Shown piece after piece: positions 57,177 through 64,000 of a stretch of DNA of 64,000 nucleotides. Numbering within the stretch: position 1 is the stretch's first letter; each line of letters begins with the position of its first letter. The position numbers and the translations under genes were made by a program. This stretch comes from Mesorhizobium sp. ZC-5 (GTDB lineage Bacteria > Pseudomonadota > Alphaproteobacteria > Rhizobiales > Rhizobiaceae): positions 44,503 to 108,502 of the forward strand of contig NZ_JAOWPT010000016.1 of assembly GCF_025753855.1 (NCBI RefSeq), read 5' to 3'. The notes under the pieces were generated by a model that ran no database searches, was not told where the DNA came from, and saw nothing but the letters and a program-made list of their open reading frames with translations.

Positions 57177-58961
57177 TCACCCGCGACCGGAAAGAAGAAC
57201 TGGCGAAGGCTTGGCGAGCGGCCGGACTTCGCCTTCGACCTCGTTGCCTACATAGACGCCGAACGCATCTTCCATGCGCTCGCGTGCATAGCGGGCAAGC
57301 ATCGACCGCACCGCAGGGTCGGCAATCCTCAGATCGGCGATCTTCTCGATGTCGACAAGCCGCACATGGCGATCGTCGGAATGAGGGCCGTCGACCGTGC
57401 CGCGATAGTAGACATGCGTGCGCGAGGGGTCGGCGGCATCGTCCCAGACGGCGAACAGGAAGCCGAGCTGGGCGTCGATGGTCCTGGCGGCAAGGCTCCC
57501 CTTGAGGCTGCGCGCATCTTTCGGTGTGCCCAGTCCGCGCCCAGCCGGCAATTCATGGAAGCCGTCAGATGTCTCGAAGAACAGCACCCGGCCATCGTTC
57601 TCGAGAATGGCGCCGACTTCCGTATCGGGCGGTGCAGCCGCCAGCGCCTCCTGGCTGAGGCCGGGCGTCACATAGGTGCCCCGGCAATAGCCGAGCGGCT
57701 GTGCTCCGTTGTGGCTGAAATCGCGGACGCGGCCGATGAGGATCGAATGATCGCCGGCATCGACCAGCTGCTGCATGGCGCAATCGAACACCGCGACGGA
57801 ACCGTCGATCAGCGGATTACCGGTCTGGCCCGGTTGCCAGGCCACGCTCGCGAACTTGTCGGCGGCCTTGGAGGCAAAGATGCCGGAGTGGGCTTTCTGG
57901 CTCTCCGACAGGATGTTGATGGCGAAGCCCTTCGATGTCGAGAAGGCGCTGTGTCCCAGCGCCTTCTTGGCGATGCAGACAAGCACCAGCGGCGGTTCGA
58001 GCGAGACCGAGGTGAAGGAGTTGGCGGTGAAGCCGCGCGGCTCGCCTTCCGCACTGATCGTGGTGACGATGGTGACGCCGGTCAGGAAGGAGCCGAGCGC
58101 GCGCCGGAATTCGCCGCTGTCGAAGGCGAGATCGGCCTGCGGCGTCGCGGCTTCGGCGTCGACAAAGGCGCTGATGTGGTGAGTCACTTTTTCGGGCGAA
58201 GCCATTGCCATCATGTGCCTTTCTCCGCCGAGCACAAGGCATTGCCCGTGCGGCGCGAGCCTCGCCATCGCCGCCGACATGGCCGGGGTCGAATTGCTGT
58301 CGTCGGACCCGGTCATGAACAAGGCTGGCGCCGCCAGCCCGGCCAGGGCATAGGCATGCTCGGCATCGGCATGGGCAAAAAGGCGATAGGTGCGCGCGTA
58401 GCCTTCCGGGTCGACGCCTTCAAGAGCCGCGCGTGCGGTGGCGGCCGCACCCGCTAGGCTCTCCGGCAGCGGGTCGCCGAACCAGCGGGCAAGCGTTGCC
58501 GCGATGGCGGAAGGATCGCCATGCGTGCCGAGTGCCGCCGCTCGTTCGCGCACGGCCTGCGCCAGGGCTTCGGGGCGGCGGAAGACCGCGTTGAGGCAGA
58601 CGATGGAGCGGACGCGCGACGGCGCGCGAAGGGCGATTTCCAAGGCGACCAGCGCGCCCATCGAATGGCCGACGATCGATACCGAGGCGAGACCGAGATG
58701 ATCGAGCAGACGCAGCGCCTGCTCGGCGAAATCCGACAGGGCGGCATTTTCCGGCGGCAGGGGCGAGGTGCCGTGGCCGAGCATATCGACGGCGATCAGG
58801 TCGTGGCGATCTTTCATCGAGGCTATCTGATCCTGCCAGATCGTTGCGTTCATGCCGACGCCGTGGATGAGCAGAACCGGCGTGCCGGAACCGGCACGGA
58901 TGAAGCCGGTGCCGTCGGGAGCTATGCCCCGGACCCATGCGGAGGCGGCGACGTCAGCCAT
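57177..58961 (-). CDS. Fusion of alpha/beta hydrolase and flavin reductase
   Basis: This 594-residue protein joins two enzymes. Residues 1-265 are an alpha/beta hydrolase with oxyanion motif HGVGMNATIW, nucleophile Ser in GHSMGALV and the catalytic His in GERHMMAMA. Residues about 280-445 are an FMN-binding flavin reductase (LGSFLTGVTIVTTISAEG, GFTANSFTSVSLEPPLVLVC). About 150 further residues form a C-terminal domain I do not recognise. The reductase would supply FMNH2 to the adjacent LLM monooxygenase and the hydrolase would act on its product. It overlaps the DUF1185 gene by eight bases. Confidence 0.9.
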   Translation of the reverse strand: MADVAASAWVRGIAPDGTGFIRAGSGTPVLLIHGVGMNATIWQDQIASMKDRHDLIAVDMLGHGTSPLPPENAALSDFAEQALRLLDHLGLASVSIVGHSMGALVALEIALRAPSRVRSIVCLNAVFRRPEALAQAVRERAAALGTHGDPSAIAATLARWFGDPLPESLAGAAATARAALEGVDPEGYARTYRLFAHADAEHAYALAGLAAPALFMTGSDDSNSTPAMSAAMARLAPHGQCLVLGGERHMMAMASPEKVTHHISAFVDAEAATPQADLAFDSGEFRRALGSFLTGVTIVTTISAEGEPRGFTANSFTSVSLEPPLVLVCIAKKALGHSAFSTSKGFAINILSESQKAHSGIFASKAADKFASVAWQPGQTGNPLIDGSVAVFDCAMQQLVDAGDHSILIGRVRDFSHNGAQPLGYCRGTYVTPGLSQEALAAAPPDTEVGAILENDGRVLFFETSDGFHELPAGRGLGTPKDARSLKGSLAARTIDAQLGFLFAVWDDAADPSRTHVYYRGTVDGPHSDDRHVRLVDIEKIADLRIADPAVRSMLARYARERMEDAFGVYVGNEVEGEVRPLAKPSPVLLSGRG

Positions 58962-59541
58962 GCAGATCCCCGACCTCTTTCAGATCCTGATAGCGGTCGC
59001 CTATGCGATGGTGCGGGCGGCCGCCGATCGAAGCGCCAAGCGCCACCACCAGCTCGTCGGGCCCGGGCGCGTCGCCGATCTGGAAATGCACGGTGAGATA
59101 GTGGGAGCGACGGCCGTCGTCGTTTTTGTCCATCAGCGGGATCATGATCGGCGTGTTCGGTCCGCCGCGCAGATTGGTGAAGGCCAGATAGGTTTTGGCG
59201 CCGACAGCACGGCGATAGTGATTGCCGAAATGCAGTGTGTGGATCAGCGCCGAGGCGTGCTCGATCTCGCCTGAGGTGCCGCAGATGGCCGCCTTGCCGT
59301 AGCCTTCAATCGCCTCGCCCGAACCGGCGACGGCGATGATCTCGCGGGTCAGCATCTCGCCGAGAACGGGGGCAAGGGCGCGGATTTCCGGCGACAGGTC
59401 GTCAGTGAAACCACGGCCGGCCCAGGGGTTGGTCAGCACCGCGGCAACGCCGATCAGGCGCAAGGGCTTAGGCGCCGCCTTGCCGCCCTCGATAAGCGTG
59501 TTCTCGATGTAGGTGACGGTCTTCCGAATGGCAGGTCTCAT
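58954..59541 (-). CDS. DUF1185 (amino acid synthesis family) protein
   Basis: The 195-residue protein starts at ATG 59541 behind GAGGA and matches PF06684 features (GVAAVLTNPWAGRGF, GYGKAAICGTSGEIEHASAL, FTNLRGGPNTPIMIPLMDKN). Family function is poorly defined; members often sit beside LLM oxidoreductases and ABC importers. It is the first gene of the minus-strand catabolic operon, facing the GntR regulator. Confidence 0.85.
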   Translation of the reverse strand: MRPAIRKTVTYIENTLIEGGKAAPKPLRLIGVAAVLTNPWAGRGFTDDLSPEIRALAPVLGEMLTREIIAVAGSGEAIEGYGKAAICGTSGEIEHASALIHTLHFGNHYRRAVGAKTYLAFTNLRGGPNTPIMIPLMDKNDDGRRSHYLTVHFQIGDAPGPDELVVALGASIGGRPHHRIGDRYQDLKEVGDLHG

Positions 59542-59595
59542 GAAGGTCCTCGGTCGCGACGGCGTTGCCCAACGCCGCAATCTTTGATATCATCT

Positions 59596-59609
59596 TATGG
59601 TATACCATA
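59596..59609. promoter_or_regulatory. GntR/FCD operator palindrome
   Basis: TATGGTATACCATA is a perfect 14-base palindrome in the 141-base divergent region. It contains TGGTATACCA, matching the FadR-subfamily GntR consensus TNGTNNNACNA in form. It lies 55 bases before the DUF1185 start and 74 before gntR, so it probably controls both operons. Confidence 0.8.
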
Positions 59610-59682
59610 CTATGGAGCGCCGAGAGCCTTGTCAATCGCCCTTGGAATCTGTTTTGTGGCAGCACGAGGACGCGGAGAAAAA

Positions 59683-60360
59683 ATGTCAGACGATACGCTG
59701 CGGATCGACCGCTCTGCCAAGACGTTGAGGACGCTGGCGCTGGAGCGCATGCGCGAGGCGATCATGGGCTTCCATTTCCAGCCTGGTGAAAGGCTGGTCG
59801 AGCGGCCGCTTTGCGATCAGCTCGGGGTCAGCCGGTCGGTCGTGCGCGAGGTCCTGCGGCAACTGGAGGCGGAAGGCCTGGTGCAGATGATACCGGGCCA
59901 TGGGCCCGCCGTCGCCAAGCCGGATCTCGGCCGCACCGACGAAATCTACGAATTGCGGGCCCTTCTGGAGGGCATCGCGGCGCGGGCTTGCGCCTTAGCG
60001 GCCACCGACGCGCAGATCGCGGCGCTCGATGCCGCCTTGACGAACCTGCTTGACGCGTGGGCGTCAGGCGCGCCGGTCGAGGTGATGCGGGCCACGACCA
60101 AGTTCTACGAAGCGCTGTTCGAAGCGGCCGACAAGCGCATTGCCTGGGAAATCGTGACGGGTCTGAATGTCCGCATCAACCAGCTCCGCTCGATGACCAT
60201 CGCGTCGGAGAACCGGCGCGAGCCGGCGATCGCCGAAATGACCGAAATCATGGATGCCATCCGCTCGCGCAAGCCGGACGAGGCGGCGGCGGCAGCCCGG
60301 CGGCATGTCGAATCCGCCTGGCAGATCGCACGTAACACGCTGCGCCTTGGTCCCCCTTAG
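59683..60360 (+). CDS. GntR-family regulator, FCD (FadR) type
   Basis: The 225-residue protein has an N-terminal winged helix (ERPLCDQLGVSRSVVREVLR, QLEAEGLVQMIPGHGPAV) and an all-helical FCD ligand domain from about residue 85 (DEIYELRALLEGIAARACAL) with a His in the last helix (AARRHVESAW). The start is ATG 59683 behind GGAG. FCD regulators bind small acids, often with a metal. It likely represses the divergent catabolic operon until substrate binds. Confidence 0.92.
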   Translation: MSDDTLRIDRSAKTLRTLALERMREAIMGFHFQPGERLVERPLCDQLGVSRSVVREVLRQLEAEGLVQMIPGHGPAVAKPDLGRTDEIYELRALLEGIAARACALAATDAQIAALDAALTNLLDAWASGAPVEVMRATTKFYEALFEAADKRIAWEIVTGLNVRINQLRSMTIASENRREPAIAEMTEIMDAIRSRKPDEAAAAARRHVESAWQIARNTLRLGPP

Positions 60361-60590
60361 CGACAGCCGCAGTCTTTACAGCGCTCCACCCCGTAACTGG
60401 CCAGCGCGGCATCCTATCGTCCATCCTGGCCTTGCGATAGGGCTCGGTATCGTGTCGGGCGTGTAGATCAGGCGGCCTTGTGCTGGGGTTTGAAGTGCCG
60501 CATCTACACGGTCCGTGGCGTGCGAACCCTGTGCTCTTGAAAGCCCAGGGGTGATCGCGGCTTTCCATCGACCAACAGCTCATCATGACG

Positions 60591-62234
60591 TCACCTCGGA
60601 GGACGAGAAAAGACTGTTAAGGCACGGGTGCGAGCTGCCTCCGTCGTTCGCTCGATCGAAAGCACCGTGCGTGGAGGAAGTTCGCCATCATGCAGCGCGA
60701 GAAGATGTTCGTCTGCTTCCTTATCCGCCGCCGTAAGCCGGTGATTTAGACGAAGAAAGTCCATCCAGGTGGGCGTGCGGAATGTCTCTGTCCAAAGTGA
60801 AGGCGTTTGAAGATTTCGCTGGAGCGTCCAGTTTCGTGCACCGGCGCGGCTAAGAGCGTGCCGCTTTGTCCGCATGCAGCCGAGAAAGGCGTCGATATTC
60901 TTCTCTGATATGGAATAGTCGACCTTGGCAACGATCGGGCCACTTCTGGGCTTCAGATCGAGTGCCAGCTCCGGTGCGCGAAAATCCGAACTTTCTTGAT
61001 CCGTTTCTTCCCATGGACGGACCGGCAGCACTATTCCCGCTGCTGCAACCAGCAACAGAGCCCCCGCAGCGCCTTCCAAAGCCCAGGGCAAGGAGTAGTT
61101 CTGCGCGACAGAACCCCAAATCCAGCTGCCTGCTGCCATGCCCCCGGCGCTCAGGGCGTAGTAGATCGAGAGCGTCCGGCCGACTACCCACCTTGGGCTT
61201 GCCAGCTGCACCGACACGTCAATGCCCGTCCAGGTGAGAAGCCAACCGGCGCCACCGAATGCCAGCGAAATGGCGGCCACAGCGACCGACGATGTAAGCG
61301 CAAGGGAGAGGCAACATGCTGCACAAGCGACAGAGGCGCACGCCACCAGTCTGTTTTGAGACGTGATCCGCCTCAAGAAGCCGTTGCTCATGCCCGCAAT
61401 GAACGCCCCCATTCCGAATCCGGCCAACAAGATGCCGTACACGATTGGCCCGCTCCTCAATTGATCCCGCACGACAAGAGGCAGAAGCGCGAGGATGGAG
61501 ATGCTTGCCAAGCCGAAAAGGGTTGCACGGGCGATTGCAACTCTGATCTCCGACGATAACGCCGTAAAGCGCACTCCATCATGAATCGCCATCGTCATTC
61601 TCTCACGAGGGAGAGGCGAAGAGCGGACTTGCCATTTGGTGCGCCATATTGCGCCCAGCGGCGCCAGATCACTCAGCGCGGCCAAGGCGAAAGCGGCAAG
61701 CGGCCCAAAGAACGCCAGAATGACGCCTCCCAAAGCCGGACCAACGCTGCGCACAATGTTGTATCCGACAGACATAAGCGTCACCGCAGCCGGAATTTCG
61801 CGCTTGTGAAGAATATCGCCCACGGACGCATGCCAGGCCGGATCGGTTAGCGCGAAGCCGCAGCCAGCCAGGAAACCCAATCCGAGTATGAGCCAGGGAC
61901 TAACAAATCCAAGGCCGACAGAAATCATCAGCGTTGTTGATGCCGATGCTATCAGGCAGTGCCCCGCAAACATGACCCATCGGCGACTGAAGTTGTCGGC
62001 GATGGCTCCGGCGAGAACTGAGAGGAAGAACACCGGCAATGTGGATGCGGCCTGCACGAGTGCAACCATCAGGTCTGAGGCAGAAATAGTGACCATGAGC
62101 CAACTGATGGCTACTGTTTGCACGAGCCATCCCAGGCTGGATATCTGTGTAGATACCCAGATCGAACGAAAAACCTGGTTCCGAAGCGGGGCAAGCGTCG
62201 TTGGAACGGACGGATGAGGATTTTCGTGCGGCAT
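60591..62234 (-). CDS. MFS_3-family exporter with soluble C-terminal domain
   Basis: The 547-residue protein has about twelve membrane segments in residues 20-410 (SIWVSTQISSLGWLVQTVAI, AISWLMVTISASDLMVALVQ) of the MFS_3/EntS-like type and a C-terminal soluble ABM-like region of about 115 residues (VAKVDYSISEKNIDAFLGCM). Such transporters export siderophores or drugs. Start ATG 62234. It stands alone, convergent with gntR. Confidence 0.9.
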   Translation of the reverse strand: MPHENPHPSVPTTLAPLRNQVFRSIWVSTQISSLGWLVQTVAISWLMVTISASDLMVALVQAASTLPVFFLSVLAGAIADNFSRRWVMFAGHCLIASASTTLMISVGLGFVSPWLILGLGFLAGCGFALTDPAWHASVGDILHKREIPAAVTLMSVGYNIVRSVGPALGGVILAFFGPLAAFALAALSDLAPLGAIWRTKWQVRSSPLPRERMTMAIHDGVRFTALSSEIRVAIARATLFGLASISILALLPLVVRDQLRSGPIVYGILLAGFGMGAFIAGMSNGFLRRITSQNRLVACASVACAACCLSLALTSSVAVAAISLAFGGAGWLLTWTGIDVSVQLASPRWVVGRTLSIYYALSAGGMAAGSWIWGSVAQNYSLPWALEGAAGALLLVAAAGIVLPVRPWEETDQESSDFRAPELALDLKPRSGPIVAKVDYSISEKNIDAFLGCMRTKRHALSRAGARNWTLQRNLQTPSLWTETFRTPTWMDFLRLNHRLTAADKEADEHLLALHDGELPPRTVLSIERTTEAARTRALTVFSRPPR

Positions 62235-62889
62235 GCGTTTCTTACCTTCGACGAGCCGATTGTTTAATTCACGGCTGCCACTTCCTTTTTGCCTCTATGA
62301 TGTTGAGCAATGGGTCAGTGCTTCCAAGGCGTAACCAAGCACCTGCTTCCGCATGCTTTTGCGTTCATCCTAGGAACCGGCATACCGGTTTGGGATCCCC
62401 CGCTCAATCCGGAGGTCTTAGCAGAGAGTCGGAAGTGTAGCATTGAGCCACATAGCGGAATGCGCGGGGCAAGTATCCGTTTTGGTGAGCGCGAATTTCC
62501 TGCCCATTGCCGCACGCCTCGGCTGCGGCGTGTCCGGCGATTGTGCGTTCCATGGTCAGAGCTCGCTCGAATGCAGCCAGCGTGGGATGACACGATCGAA
62601 GGTAACGATAGAGTAGATGTTATTCTTGATAACGTGGAAACAATACCATTTCGGCAATGCGGCAACGACTCGCGTGCCCGGCCGCGAGACCCGCGAACCT
62701 TCCGAGCTCTTGTTCGTCGCAGGCAAGTTCGCCGAATACCAACGCTTGGGCGATACCGCGATCGCGATTCTTGGCGACGAGATCCGCCCAATAGTCGATA
62801 GGTCGGTAATCGCAACCATCTCAATCTTTTGTCCCAGACTGAGAAACCGGTATTTTGCCTCTGGCTTGGAAAACCGCAGCCCCGCGAAT
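62235..62889. other. Intergenic, nothing firmly recognised
   Basis: About 650 bases upstream of the exporter. Some in-frame stretches (for example ELLFVAGKFAEYQRLGDTA, plus strand) look like decayed coding DNA, but I cannot name them. The exporter promoter should lie near 62240-62320. Confidence 0.35.
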
Positions 62890-63130
62890 ATGCAGCAGAT
62901 TGACGCCGCAGCCATCAGTGCAGCGATCGCCCGGAGCTCAGGGCAGACCAGATCCCGCCCCGTAAGCTGGTCCCATGTGCCATCGGCAAGGTATTCTTGG
63001 TGCCTGTGAGCATGAAGGTGATGGCAATCTGGTCGAGCGCACTGCCAACGATGGCAGTCGTCAGGTTCGTTAGCACGACGCGAAAAAGGTCTCGCTGGTT
63101 CCAGCGCCTAAGTCCTGGCTTGCTTCCTCT
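62890..63130 (-). pseudogene. ABC transporter permease remnant
   Basis: The minus strand encodes FRVVLTNLTTAIVGSALDQI then AITFMLTGTKNTLPMAHGT and GIWSALSSGRSLHALMAAAS, matching the C-terminal part of PotC/ThiP-type permeases (VVxFFLTGxxxTLPxxIWxxLRxGxxPEINAL) with small rearrangements. The N-terminal membrane segments are missing. It follows a TPP-riboswitch-like element, so the lost transporter may have carried thiamine or a precursor. Confidence 0.6.
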
Positions 63131-63177
63131 AGGCGCGGATCCAGTCGCCGCAAGCGGTCGTTGGCACGCCATCCTCA

Positions 63178-63264
63178 CCGTCCCAGCGCCAGTATGAGCT
63201 GGATCAGGTTCAACGGGTCTCTGCGTCAAGCGTATTCGGCCCGCGGCGACGACAGGCGCTCGAT
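63178..63264 (-). ncRNA. Degenerate TPP riboswitch (THI element)
   Basis: The minus strand has GAGACCCGTTGAACCTGATC followed by CAGCTCATACTGGCGCTGGG, close to the conserved 3' half of TPP riboswitches (ACCTGATCxxGxTxATxCxGGCGxAGGGA). The 5' half is weaker: GAGCGCC and GCGGGCCGAATACG replace the expected GGGGTGCC and GGGCTGAGAT, so the essential CUGAGA pocket is altered. It precedes the ABC permease remnant and is probably decayed along with it. Confidence 0.7.
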
Positions 63265-63303
63265 TATTGCGGTGCAAAAGCTCGCACACGTGTCGGATAC
63301 AAG

Positions 63304-63756
63304 TCACGCGCCGGAGAGCAGGGCAGGGGTGGCCAAAGCCTCCCCCGCCTCGTCAAGGATGGAGAAACAGTAACGGCCATGGGCGTCGAGATCGACGGAG
63401 TAGCTCAGGCGGTCGAGTATGTGGTTGTCCTGATCGAACGTGACGACCCGCGGCTTCAGCGAGGTGATATGCGCTTCATCCAGGTAGATGGAGCTGCAGA
63501 CAATGATCTGGTCGTCTGGCTGGCAGGTGCGGGCGGCCGCTCCGTTGAGGATACAGCAGCGTGACCCGCGTTCGCCGAGAATGACGTAGGTCGAAATCCG
63601 CGCGCCGGAGTTCTTGTTCCATATCTCGACAAACTCCATCGGCAGGATCCCGGCTTCTTCGCAGTGGTCAGGGTCGAGCGTTATCGAACCGTGGTAGTTG
63701 AGGTTTGCTTCGGTGACGTGGATGCCGTGCAGCTTGCCGGCGACTAGTTTTCGCAT
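63304..63756 (-). CDS. panD: Aspartate 1-decarboxylase
   Basis: The 150-residue proenzyme shows the PanD self-cleavage site Gly23-Ser24 in YHGSITLD, Lys8 in GKLHGIHVTEANL and the conserved CCILNGAAARTCQPDD. Cleavage gives the pyruvoyl group that decarboxylates aspartate to beta-alanine for pantothenate and CoA. The start is ATG 63756 behind AGGAAACAG (an ATG at 63774 is possible). The C-terminal 25 residues exceed the usual 126-residue length. It lies 55 bases after a bioZ/fabH-like gene on the same strand. Confidence 0.93.
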   Translation of the reverse strand: MRKLVAGKLHGIHVTEANLNYHGSITLDPDHCEEAGILPMEFVEIWNKNSGARISTYVILGERGSRCCILNGAAARTCQPDDQIIVCSSIYLDEAHITSLKPRVVTFDQDNHILDRLSYSVDLDAHGRYCFSILDEAGEALATPALLSGA

Positions 63757-63811
63757 GGTCTGTTTCCTATCCATCATGAATGACCAGTCCGTTGGGCGGC
63801 CGGTTGCTCGG

Positions 63812-64000
63812 CTAAGTTCCGACGACGAGGGCGCCGCCGCTGAGACCCGCACCCGCTGCAGCGAGAAGGATTTTCTCCCCCGGCCGAAACGGTTCCATCT
63901 GATGGGCTAGCGAAAGCGATAGCGGGATCGTCGCGGCGGAAGAGTTGCCGTAGTCGGCGATTGTCTTGACGATTGCGTGATCTGCAATGCCGAGGCTCCT
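63812..64000 (-). CDS. bioZ: BioZ/FabH-type ketoacyl-ACP synthase III, C-terminal end
   Basis: The last 62 residues of a KAS III enzyme enter from the right edge: [20 protein letters not shown] carries the catalytic Asn region, then [20 protein letters not shown] ends the fold. In Mesorhizobium symbiosis islands a KAS III called BioZ makes the pimeloyl precursor in a bio operon; the adjacent panD supports that reading, but a plain fabH cannot be excluded from this fragment. Confidence 0.8.
   Translation of the reverse strand, partial: RSLGIADHAIVKTIADYGNSSAATIPLSLSLAHQMEPFRPGEKILLAAAGAGLSGGALVVGT

Overview
The window looks like part of the accessory genome of a rhizobium, most likely a Mesorhizobium symbiosis island. 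This is inferred from gene content and was not searched. The evidence is a NopD-like type III effector gene with a near-perfect tts box, an alphaproteobacterial Omp2-type porin, a bioZ/fabH-like gene end next to panD, and many decayed insertion sequences (IS66, IS110, IS5) and gene fragments between intact operons.

Layout. 1-2128 (minus): a three-gene operon of a trypsin-like protease, an 81-residue protein and a phospholipase-D-type enzyme. 3106-4155: two small genes, one a beta-prism (MABP-like) protein. 4507-8631: a large Ulp1/C48 SUMO-protease effector with five tandem repeats and its tts promoter. 8.7-17 kb: porin, IS110 transposase, HemN, and fragments of IS66, IS110, a TauD-type dioxygenase, an outer-membrane barrel and an ABC ATPase. 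17.2-18.9 kb: a gluzincin metalloprotease and a small protein. 19.1-23.0 kb: a sulfonate operon, tauABC with ssuD.

The most unusual part is 23.5-36.1 kb. First come two tandem genes for 53- and 55-residue double-glycine peptides with identical leaders, followed by a HlyD-type adaptor and a C39 peptidase-containing ABC exporter: a compact bacteriocin-like peptide system. Next is a six-gene minus-strand operon (MFS exporter, lysine/ornithine N-hydroxylase, Fe/2-oxoglutarate dioxygenase, cupin, MetRS-like protein, PLP aminotransferase) divergent from a MocR-type regulator. N-hydroxylase, cupin and MetRS-like protein are the known ingredients of hydrazine synthetase (N-N bond formation), but here cupin and MetRS-like domain are separate proteins. 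I infer an N-N-bond natural-product cluster.

36.8-50.6 kb is a likely defence or genome-integrity island: an AAA_13 (PrrC/RloC-like) ATPase and a 1993-residue transglutaminase-like/DUF4011/SF1 helicase/Vsr-like nuclease/DUF3320 protein on the minus strand, divergent from an SbcCD-like YhaO/YhaN pair. 50.7-60.4 kb is a catabolic locus: a polyamine-type ABC importer, aldehyde dehydrogenase, luciferase-like monooxygenase, a hydrolase-flavin reductase fusion and a DUF1185 protein, controlled by a divergent GntR regulator with a perfect palindromic operator. 60.6-64 kb holds an MFS exporter, a permease remnant behind a decayed TPP riboswitch, panD and the end of a bioZ/fabH-like gene.
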